Source of the DNA: Norana najaformis
Lineage: Eukaryota > Annelida > Clitellata > Crassiclitellata > Hormogastridae
Length of the DNA: 64,000 nucleotides
Assembly (NCBI GenBank): GCA_964023275.1
Contig: OZ029915.1
Coordinates: 18,143,775-18,207,774 of the forward strand
Direction: 5' to 3'
Positions within the stretch are counted from its first letter, which is position 1, and the number at the start of each line of letters is the position of its first letter. Position numbers and translations under genes: made by a program. Under the pieces are notes generated by a model. The model did not search any database and had not been told where the DNA came from. It saw nothing but the letters and a program-made list of their open reading frames with translations. Below, in pieces: positions 38,399 to 49,900 of the stretch.

Positions 38399-39533
38399 CA
38401 TGTCATGTCATGTAATCATCTCTGGACTGGATCCAGTCGTTGATTTCTCTATGACATCCCTCCACAAATCTCGTTTCCCGGCCATCTCCTCAAGGGTCAT
38501 TCTCCGTCTGCCCTCCGTTTTCCCATAGATAGTAACTCCGGCACCTTTCAGATCCTCTTCAAGGCAGTCTATCCATCTTCTTTTCGGTCTTCCCACTGCC
38601 CTCTTTCCGTCCGGTTTGTATTTAAAGATTTTCTTTGGATTACGGTTCTCCTCCATCCTCAGGATATGTCCTGCCCACTTCATTCTTCTTTTCTTAATCA
38701 CATTGTTTATCAATGGTTGTTGTGTTCGTTGTCTAATACTTTCATTCGTTACATGGTCCTTATAGCTAACTCTTAGTATTCTTCTGAGCCATTTGTTTTC
38801 TGCTGCACTCAGTTTATTCTCCATTGTTCTTGTAATACTCCATGACTCACATCCATAGATTAGTACTGGGATCACGCATGTGTTGAGGATTTTTAGCTTT
38901 ATCTCCAGTTTTATATCATGTCGTTTGAAGACCTTTTGTAACCTGTTAAAGGTTGACCCTGCAAGTGCTATTCTCCTTTTGATTTCTGTTTCAGATCCTC
39001 CCCCTGCTTTCATTTCACTTCCCAGATAGACAAACTTATTTATTACCTCAATTTCTTGTTCCTTAAGCTTAACTATCGGCCCGTTGTATTCCTTTTTTGT
39101 TATTGGCATTATTTTAGTTTTGTTATAGTTAATTTTCAGTCCAAGTTTTCCACTTTCCTCTGCTAGTGCCTCTAACAGCTCCATTACTCTTGTTAGGCAT
39201 TCTGCAATCAGACATGCATCATCTGCATTTTCGACATCCTCTGCATTTCTTGGTTGAGATTGTGCTCCCAAATTATGGGTTCTTTCCAGACGTCTCATGA
39301 TATAGTCTAATACCATATTAAACAAGATTGGTGACAGGATGCACCCCTGTCGGAAACCTGTTTCTATCTTGAACCATTCCGTTTCCTCTCCTTCTAATCG
39401 AATGCATGCCATTATTGTGCCGTATAGTTTTCTTATGAGTCTGATTAATTTGGCGTGAATGCCATATTTCTCCAAGATCTTCCATGCTCCTGATCTCCAG
39501 ACTGAGTCGTAGGCCTGGGCAAAGTCAATGAAG
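38399..39533 (-). mobile_element. 5'-truncated RTE-type LINE (family 2) with 9-bp target duplication
   Basis: A single minus-strand frame (38408-39538) of about 376 residues covers the polymerase palm to the C-terminus: CFIDFAQAYDSVWR, GFRQGCILSPILFN, ENADDACLIAE, LKINYNKTKIM, YGCESWSIT and KWAGHILRMEENRNPKK. The catalytic position reads NADD rather than the usual F/YADD, so this copy is probably inactive. The 3' tail repeats ATGAC units, and the direct repeat CACAAGGGT flanks it at 38390-38398 and 39534-39542. The true first in-frame codon is TTG within the truncation junction, so no start codon belongs to it. The RTE assignment rests on the tail and polymerase pattern. Confidence 0.9.
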
Positions 39534-40589
39534 CACAAGGGTGTTGCCTGATAAATTCAAAGAAAAATGAGAAGGGCCGAATTCATGTGGTCACTGTAGA
39601 AAAACATGTACGTTTACATTTTACCCATTGATTTCTATCTATAGTTACTGGATAGCTATTGGCCACTGAGAGTTCAGATTATTGCTCAGTTAGGGCAAAA
39701 CACAGCATAGGCTACTACAGAAGAGTTGTGACTGTTATTGTTATTTGTTTGAAACAAGCCTGAGCCACACCACTGTTAAAAGCCATGGACACTTTCGATG
39801 ACATAATATTTCATTCGATTGATTCAATCGTTTACACAACGTCCCTTCAAGAAACTTCTCAGAATAGTAGTAGTTCCAATGTATAACGACATTTATGGCA
39901 TCAACTCGGAAGCACTCTCAGCCCAGCCATGGTAAGAGACCAGGACATCTCAAGGTCCATACACAGGCACCTTAAATGGCATAGCACCCATTCAGAGGCA
40001 GTGGTATGAAAGATTTCACCCGACAGATTCATTGGAAAATGAGCAGGGTCTTACAGAAAAAACCTGTACAGTTGCATTTACACCCCTGTTGTATGAGGTT
40101 TACTGTAGGCCTAGTATTAGCGTAAAGCCTAGACTTAAATAAGTTGTTGAATCATTCTTTGTTAGGCGTCGTGAACAGAATTACAGACATTTTATGAACA
40201 ATTCATCGCAGCGGAACACCAAATACGATTTAATTTTTAACGTCTAATTTTGTTAAAACAGCACCGTTCACTACTGACTTATAGCTGCAAATTATGTATT
40301 GCACAACATTAAAGCCTGACTATAAGCTTAAAGGATAACCGACAAATACAAAACCGAAAACCTATATTAGCTATTGGCTAAATATCGTGATATTTAGAAA
40401 ATCTGAAATAAATACCGAAGCCACTTAAATACTTGTAAACCGATGTACGATTGGCTATTGGTTAATAAAGAATATACTTACTTACTTACTTACTTACATT
40501 GAAAAATACCGAGAAAACTACTGAAATCCATACCTTTTTAAAACTCGATGCCGAATCAGCTCTATTTGGTACCGAATCCGTCCGGACCT

Positions 40590-40800
40590 GCCTCACCGAT
40601 TTTGTTTTTACTGAGTGCCTATAAATAAGTTAATTCCAAAAGTCCGGAGATTACGACAACCACAAGATTTCAAAATTAGGCGCTAAGGAAATGCGAAGTT
40701 ATATGTTTAAAATGTTTATGTGAATAAGCTGGTTCCCGCGACTTAGCTTTCGTTGAGCGCTGTAGAAATCTCGAGATTACGATTACGATAAAATTACGAA
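40590..40800 (+). repeat. Family B repeat, copy 2, just upstream of EIF3H
   Basis: The blocks GATTTTGTTTTTACTGAGTG, GTGAATAAGCTGGTTCCCGC and CTTAGCTTTCGTTGAGCGCT occur here. About 100 extra bases separate the first two, compared with the copy at 56840. The element ends roughly 135 bases before the EIF3H start codon, so it may overlap the promoter. Confidence 0.75.
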
Positions 40801-40935
40801 TAACGTATAGCTATTTATAGTCTTTGATTAGTATCTCTCGTCTTAATTCCCGTTCTCGCTTGTCTCATCCTGTGTTGCAGGGCTGCATTTGTGTTTGTGT
40901 CGGTCGGAACTGATTTGCTGTTAGTTTCTCTAAAC
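40800..40935 (+). promoter_or_regulatory. EIF3H: Presumed EIF3H promoter and 5' UTR
   Basis: The segment immediately upstream of the EIF3H start contains pyrimidine-rich runs (CCCGTTCTCGCTTGTCTCAT) and no TATA box. The start codon context is AAACATGGC, with A at -3 and G at +4, a strong initiation context. The pyrimidine-rich starts fit genes of the translation machinery, but the transcription start itself is an inference. Confidence 0.35.
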
Positions 40936-43900
40936 ATGGCGGCTTTCCGAGAATCAGGGGTTCAATATGTTCAGATGGACGGATTGGTGAGTTCTGTTTA
41001 CATAGTACCGGCTTCATTTTCCTTTTGCAGTAGTTTTGTAAGAAATCGTGTATCGTATGTACAGCGCGTGGTGTGCACGATCTACCCGAATCTCCGATTC
41101 CCAAAACGATTCACCGAAAGTGATGAAAATACTAAATAAACCCAAAACTCGATACAATTTTTCTCCCAAACGTTCGAAATCCATAAAACTAGTATGGAGT
41201 ACGGCCAGTCTCTTGAATAGTAAGTAGGAAAGTAGGAAAGTATTCCGAAAAGTTGGATTTGCGCCAACAAGTTTGTTTTTACTTAGAAACTAGATTTCGG
41301 GAAACCGGTGGAAATTCAAGTCGGGAATTGATGTTTCGAGAATTTTCTACGCACCCGGTGTGCATGCCATACTGCGTAGACCATCAACTGACCTCATTCA
41401 GGCTAATTTTTATCTATAACCCCAAGAGTTCTTGTCAGAATTCCGAAGATACCCTCAGAAATTAAACTGCTGTACTTTTTCCAGCCAAAGATTCTGCACG
41501 TGACATTGGCAGTATACATCAACATTACGCATCCAATCTGCCACACACCCATTTATCGCAACCACTGTAACAGTGTGGGTCCAGTTTTGAGGACTGTTAC
41601 TGAATCTCATCAGTTAATCAGTCACCATGGAAGGAATGTGAGCAGTTACCGCACTATCACATTTATTGATGCCTCCTATGGTGGTCACCCTCTGGTAGTA
41701 TGGATTAGTTGGTCAATCTCTTGAATAGCGTTCTGGATGAACGTACGATAATGAATTGTGTTCTGGATGAATGTACGATAATGGTGACTATGATTGTATG
41801 GCTTGGACACCAGATTCGTTCAGTATGTCCCACAAAGACCAGTACTCAAGCCTCTTATTTATAGATTCAGTATGGCCGTGACTCAGATTTTCACTGCTCT
41901 GGGAGTGTGAGAACACCAGTAAACTGACGTCTTGCAACTGTATTCTGCTTACTACCCATCTTACACACTTGACTGTGTGTCACCTATGTGGGCTGTTATG
42001 GCAAAATTGCGGGCATGGATGTCTCTCATTCAGCTCAGATTGATTCTGATGAAGGGGCAGTACGTGCCAGGCGCATTCCAGGATTGACATAGGAGTAATA
42101 AAGTCACGATTATCTGACTGGATTCAACAATACATCATCTGCAACCTGGATGTGCTTCTGGATAAAGAACTACACATGGCTGATCTTGTGAAATTCCTCT
42201 GCAGGACCAGTTGTGTCAAATATGGGTCAAAACTGTACAATGTGTCATTTTTTGCAATAGTCCATTTAGCCATTCTGATGTGCTTTGATTACTGTAATTC
42301 CATTCTTGCAGGCCTGACTTAAGTTCAGAATCAGCCAGCTTCAGTCTATCCTCAGTAGAATAAAATGAATATTACTGCTTTTCTGCCCGACTATTGCCAA
42401 TCTGCCATAAATTAGATAGTCATAATAATATTAATATTCTAAGAACTTCTTTAGTGCCACTGCAATAATGCTTAGGGCATCAGTCAATGGTCGCTACTAA
42501 GCAAAATCGTTGTGCAGGCCAAATATTCCAGGGTGAATCTTTTGTGCGGTGCTGCTGAGAGATACTTAAGCAGTGCTGTATTAACCCTTTGCCTGTTAGA
42601 TATGTTTAGCCAATAATAATCTGGCTTGCCAGGTATTTTTTTGGTTTTGATCCCATTATTCCCTCTTGAGGTTAAAAACATAATACCTCAGCAACCACTG
42701 AAGATAGAGTTAAAATGCAAACGTGAAATTTGCTTAGAAATGAATCTGAACAACCAAATATTATTTTATTGATTGTATGTGTCTGTATTTTTAAATATGA
42801 CAAGTTAAAAGTGATGGTGTGGCATATGGTTTTAATCATATTGTCTTTCTACATTCTGCCAAAGTTTTAAATATATGTTATTAATAGGGCTGTACCGAAT
42901 AGGTGATTATCACTATTTGGCCGAATACGAATAATTGGACCAACTATTCGGCCGAATACGAATACTAACGATTGACCTGCTCAAGCCTTAAAGGCTGAAC
43001 GTTAACGTTCATTCATTGTACACAAAGAATGAGATACTGACACTGCGATACCACGGTCCAGGCAGTAGGTAGTAGCCAGGTCTTGTCATATTTTAGCCAC
43101 CTATTAAATCATGGTTGTTATAGTTTTAGAACATTGTGTCATTTTGGGCACTATGTATAATTGTAAGCTAGATTACCTCATGATATGCTCTGAAAAACGC
43201 CTCAAAATATAAAAACAACCAGTCAAAACGGACATGTAAATCTTAAATTTTTACGACTATGGTCTAAATACTAAAAATTTGTATTTCCTTCATTTATATA
43301 TATTAAATTTTTTACAACTATGGTCTAAATACTAAAAATTTGTATCTTCTTCATTTATAAATATATTTAAAAAATTTCTTTTTGTTTCTGTCTGGCAACA
43401 TTTTCTGCACATTTTATATGCTCAAATAACATATGTTGTCACTGAAAATGTTTTTGTAAACTGTCATGAACATAAAAATATATGTTTTTTTGGTGGTAAA
43501 GTTGTGTTCTATAGTTTGAGGTAACTTTGGGTACCCAAAATATTTATTTTCAAAAAACTGGACAGACAGATGTCAAGGGAAGGTAAAGTGCTAAAGAATG
43601 GGGTTTACCTTATGTGTATAAGTTAGAGAATGACAGAGATATCACAAGTTCAGACTAATTTATTTTTTTGTTCTTTTTTCTAATTTTCTTATGACTGCAA
43701 TCTAAATACCAACAAAATTTGTATCTCCTTCATTTATAAATATATTTTAAAAATTTCTGTTGAGTTCTGTCTGAAAACATGTTTGGTACATTTTTTTGCT
43801 CAAATAACATATGTTATCACTGAAATTTGTTTGTTGACTCTCTTGGACATAAAAATATATCAGATTTTTTTGGGGGGAAGGACACTGCTTGGGGTAACCT

Positions 43901-46900
43901 GGGGTAACCAACAGATTTTTTTCAAAATCTGGATAGCCAGTTGGGAAGTGTAGGTAATATGCTAAAAAATGATGTTTACCTCATGTCTATATGTCAAAAA
44001 CTGACAGAGAAATCACGAATTCAAACTCTTACTTTTACTCTCTTTTTTCTAACTTTCTTACATTTTTACGACTATGATCTAAGTACTAAAAAATTGCTTC
44101 ACCTTCATTTATAAATATATTTTAAAAATTTCTTTTGCTTTCTCTCTGGCAGCATTTTATGCACATTTCTAATGCTCAGATAACATATGCTGTTATTGAA
44201 ATATTTTTTGCAGACTCTCGTGAACATAAAAATATATCAAATTTTTTTAGGGGTACAGTGGGTACAAAAACTAGACGGACAGATGGGAATTTGAGATAAA
44301 ATGCTAAAGAATGGTGTTTACCTCATGTAAATATATCAAAAACTGACTGAGATATCACAAGTTCCAAACTTTTTATTTTGGGGCCATTTTTGCCAGAAAT
44401 GTACGGTCATTAAAGGGTTAATGAGGGTCATTTCAGTCCACTCGCTATAGCAGCCACATATGCAGAAATGGATGTCACGTGACCACTATTTGTATTTGGT
44501 CCGACCGCCACTATTGGGCCGAATACCAAATAGCTTTTTGGCACACTATTTGTCCCTGAAGCGAATACGAAGCAACTGTTCGGTACAGCCCTAGTTACTA
44601 AATATAATGGGTATGGTGTTTCTTCAGTTTTTATTAGGTCTGAATTAAAACTTGAGTTCAGGCAACTGTCTTTGTCATGGCTGGTTTGTTATGTGAAACC
44701 ATTATAATTATTGAATGCATCATGTTCATCAACATTAACTTCATGATCTGGGTGGCATGTAGATCTCCAAAAATCACTAGTGGGAGTGGTTGAACTTTGC
44801 ATGCAATTATGTTTTGGAGGGTAAGAGAGCTAAGAAATGGCATTGCTGTTTAGGTGAGAACTCAAAATTTTCTGTAAGTTTTGCTTGGGTTGATAAATCT
44901 CAAGACAAGTCTAAAGTCTCTTTAAAATGCTCCTGAAGACAACATGCTTGCATGCCTGTATCATGCATTTTCATGATCTCATTCACATATGTTGTTGAAC
45001 ATCTTTGCTGCAAGGCACAGCATAGTGTTACATAAGGTTTGCATTTTGTATACGATATGTCAGCCTGAGATTGCTATATGTTACATGATCTTCTGTCTTC
45101 AGATTTTTCATATAACTGTTTTTAGTATTATGTAAGCCAAGGTTATGTTTCAGCTGATATTTGTTTATTTGTTCTTTTTCATAAGGTTGTGCTAAAAATT
45201 ATCAAGCATTGCCAGGAGGAAGGTTCTGGAGGCAGTGAGCTGGTTCAGGGTGTCTTGTTGGGTCTGGTGGAGAACAATCGCCTGGAAGTGACCAATTGCT
45301 TTCCATTTCCGCGACATACTGAAGAAGAGGACTTAGATGAAGGTTACTAAGTATCAAGCTTAGTGTTATGGCTGACTGGACTGCTGTATTTCTGTTTTTT
45401 GTTACAAGCGTATGAAAATTGGTGGACCTCTTAGGGACAGACATGCATTGCATTGTTTTTTAGGAATAGCCATTGTGAATAAGGGCATACAAAGAGGATG
45501 CTAAAACATTCCTTCATCAGTTGTTGGTAGAGAGTGTTTCAGGTAGCCGGATCTGTGTTATGAAAAGTAGCATTCATCATATTTCATTTCTGTGTTTGCA
45601 GTTTGCAACATTGCCTGCTCACAGGTTGCTTTTATGCCATATAACTTTATATACCAAGTACAGGTACCATTCTAGTATAAATAAAATAATTTTATTATTT
45701 TTATTGCTCCTAATTTTGGGACTCGGACAGTGAGATGATACACCAATCTGTGTATTAGTTGCTATCTAAAAATGTGCTGCTTTAACTTTCTGGATGTTTG
45801 AGTGTGACTCTAGCACCATGTTAGAATTCTTATCGAATCACTAAATAAAATGCCTTGTATACTGTCAAAGTATTACAAAACGAGTAAAGCATTAATATTC
45901 ATTTTATTCTACAGAAATTATTATTTATTACTTTGCAGCACAGCACAGTTTCAGTATTTTATGAACAAATGTGACAACTTAGGAAATCTGGGTAGAAATG
46001 ATCAGGGGCCGTATGCATGAAAAGGTCTTAAGCTAGTCAGAGACTAGGCCGCTAGTCCGGACTAGCTAGTCAATGACTAGCGGCCTTCGACAAGTGGTAT
46101 GCATGAGTTGGTCTTAGAGAACAGACTAGCTAGCCCTGGCTTAAGATTCATCTGGTAATTTTGATTACGCAGGGTTTTCCCCTTTTGATGTGGTTTGTGA
46201 TCGTGCATGAGCATTAGGTATTTATAGGCGGTCGCCCGCTATGGGACAGTGTTGTCTCCAAATTTACCGGGGTCATCTCCAAATAAAAATCGTATTATCA
46301 TCACTGTTAATGTAATACCAGGCAATACTAAAACATTACATATTAAAAATATTAAAACAAGTAGTTAATTGTTTCAGTAGCTATGCTACGCCTTCAAATT
46401 AAACCTCTACAAATTCTCAATGAAACTTGGTAAACTCGAGTAAACTATGTCCGTCAAATCCTACCAATTTCTAGGTTTTATTATTGGTGTTCGGTACAGT
46501 CTACAATTACACATGGCATGGGTTTTAATTCACACTCGCCTGTACTATACTTTTACGTTACTCAACTCGTTCTCGGACGTTTGTTCTTGGTTAATGAGAA
46601 CAAATTAAATTACATTAAATTTAGCTTTCATCTTTTCGTGTCTACGATACGAAAGGCACAGATCTCAAACGTGATCAGCGAATGCGACATCGGTAGCTAG
46701 TTCATGACAAATTATTAGCAACTCATGACGGCGAAAACGAAAAGCATAATAAATTTCATCGTGCAGGAATGATTCGAATGGATTTCGACGGGCCTTAAGC
46801 ATGCTTTAACGTTGAAAACTTCGTTGAATCCTACGAATCGTAACAACCGCCATTTTGTTTTCTTTCACTAAGTCTGACTAGCCGACTTACGCGTGCTCTA

Positions 46901-49900
46901 GAAGTGGACTAGCTCTAGGCCAGGCGTAGTGCGCTAAGACCGCTTCATGCATACCGAACTAAATTGCTAGTCGGGCTTAAGCCGAATTTAGCCTAGGACT
47001 AGCACTTACGACCTCTTCATGCATACGGCCCCAGGATAGGAATCCAGAATGTGGAGCTGGTGCAACATATTGTTATAGTGCTATTAAAATGTATGTATGT
47101 ATGTATTATTTCTTCATTTACTAATTGCAACTGTCTAAATACTAAGGATCAATCAGTGACACTGAGCATTTGTGAATGAGGGACATGCTCAAGGGTCGTG
47201 CACAGTAACTGTCTCAGGGGAGGTTCGAATTTCGTACTATCCACGGTACAAGCCAAGCACTCTGTCCAGTTGGCTATCATACCCCATGGTATATGTATGT
47301 ATCTGAACATTTGTATTGTGTATTATAAGAACCTTACTAAGGCACTGAGGCACAGCTATCTTACAGAAGTAAAACGATCCTTCTTAAGACAAGCTGAACA
47401 AGCCTCGAGTTGTTTGTGGAGTTAAAGTTCTAATTTTTAGTGGAAGACTGTTCAATGAAGATGATCCAGTGTAAGAGGTTATTATTTAATTGTTATGTAA
47501 GAAACAGTGTAATGATGCTAACGAATCTTTTAAAGCCATCAAAATTCTTATCATCACTATCACTGTTTCCTATACTTTGTTAACTCTGGAATGTCTTCAT
47601 ACATTACTTCAGAATCATTGCTAATAGCAACCTGTTTATCAGATTCTTTAAAAAGTACAGTCATAGTGCAGCTGATGCTACATTTGAAAACATGCATATA
47701 ATCATATCTGATTGTATATCTTGCAACCATGGTTTCACCAAGGCGTAAATAACAGGAAAATCTGTGTGATTACTGTACAAAGAACTGATAAGAATCTACA
47801 GGGTCTGTGCGACTGTTGTTTTAATTGTTTTGCTGCTATGGAAATCGTGCTTACGACTGTAGCAAAATTTTCACTTTAAGCCTATGTTTTTACATACAGT
47901 ATTACGCTTAAATTGATTCTTTATTAATGTGACGAAAATGGGTCAACATTTTATATATTATGCTGTTAAAATCGTTTTTTTCATTGGTGTCTATTATTAA
48001 AACAGTAATTTCTCTAACAGTTATGATGTAAGAAAGTTTGGTAGTATGAAGCACAGAATAAACACCTAGTAAACTGTAGATTTAAGCACTTATCAAGTAT
48101 TAAACTGTCAGTTTTGTGCTAAGTAGCTGCCATTAAAGAAGTATGAACAAAATTGGGATTTGCTAATGGCACACTATTTCATTATAAAAAATTTATTTTG
48201 TCGAGAACCTTCTATTTCTTTAATATTTATGTACTGTATTTTCAGGAATACAAGACACAGTTTTTTACATGAACTTCTAGGGATGCATCTTATTTGACAG
48301 TGTGAAAATTTTGCATGGAAATTTTATAATTTTTTTTTGAATTAGCAGATACCGATAACAATTTAAATTAAATTAAATTGCATTAAACGCAAAATATACA
48401 TAGTGAAAACAGTAGCAGGGTTGCAGATGGCACCCCTGCTGGACTGATAGAGTTTGTGGCGCCCCTTGGCTGCTAATACACCTCATCTTGCACCCTCTGT
48501 CTCTGCCACGGCGTCTGCCTCTGTCACGTCCTGGTACCCTCTGCCCCTGTCGCGTTCTGCTACCTCCACCTCTACTGCGTCCAACAACTTACACCTCTGT
48601 CGCGTCATGCGACCTACCATGGCTGGCCCCCGAGAAGAGCGGTATGGCGGGGTGCCCTGCCAAGCCTACATGGCGGCTTTCCTGGAAAGGGCGACAAAAG
48701 AGCGGCAGCGGCTGAGATCGCGGCTGCACGGCAGAGAGAAACGGAGTGTGGAGGCACCCTGCCAAGCTTACTTGGCGACTTCCTTGGAAAAGGCGACGAA
48801 AGAGGGGGTCAGGAAGCCGCGTGGGAGGCTTTGGGAGGCCGAAAATTCGCTGGTACTTATTCTTCCCCCTATATAGTACTACTTCCTTACTATCATGCAA
48901 TATATTAGATGCCTTCAGCTGGCTAGATTTCCTTATAGAACCAAGTAATTACTATCAAATCACAAATAGCAACAGATGTTGGAAATCTTTAATTCATATG
49001 TGCAAAAATAATTTTATTTCAACAATTGTGTTTTTTGAGTAGTTATTTGCTATTGATGACCAGGTAGTTACAGCCGTCGTTAGCAAATGCGCTTATACGT
49101 TATATGTGTTATAGCAAAGGTCTGGTGTAGTTTTGCTAGTAGCACTTTTTTAATTTGCCTAATAGAAACAATCATTAAACACTGTTGTAAAAATATTTAT
49201 TAACAGTGACATCAGCCGAAGTGTTCACATCCGTGGGTGTGGATACAATGCATCTGGCCCTGGCCTCTGTATAGGTCATTACCCCAAGTTCAAATTTTAG
49301 ATAGTGTCCAAACTTTTCAGACTTATATTCAAGTGTGTATGGTAGGTAGTTCAAGAACCACCATTCTGAAAGTGTAATTGTAACAGAACATCTCTATAGC
49401 ACCACTTAAGAGCCTTGCAGAGGTGCTTGCTGTGGTGGCTATCTAAAGGTCTGTGAAATCCTTAACCTTATCAGCAGTTTAGTCAACCTAGCTTTGCAGG
49501 ACAAAACAGTTTACTTGTACATTTTGTCATTATTGTTCAGGATTTAAAATGCATATTTTACTGTTCTTTTTTGTGCATATTATATAATTACTGTTGTAGT
49601 TGCGTATCAGCTGGAAATGATGAAGAATCTGCGTCATGTTAACATCGATCACTTGCATGTAGGATGGTATCAGAGCACTTACTATGGAACGTACCTAAAC
49701 AAAGCATTGCTTGACTCGCAGTTCAACTATCAGCACAGTATTGAGGAGTCAATTGTACTCATTTATGGTAAGATTTTTTGCACTTGAAATGTTACAGAAT
49801 GATAACTGAACTCTTGCAAACTTGTATGACGCATTTAACTTTCCTGCACGGATTAATTCTTTCTTGCAGAGAGATAAAAAATTACCTCTTTGGGCATAAA

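Noticed and set aside
48454..48876. A real protein-coding gene inside EIF3H intron 2
   Set aside because: No start context, domain or splice evidence supports it; the internal repeats and composition suggest repetitive DNA.
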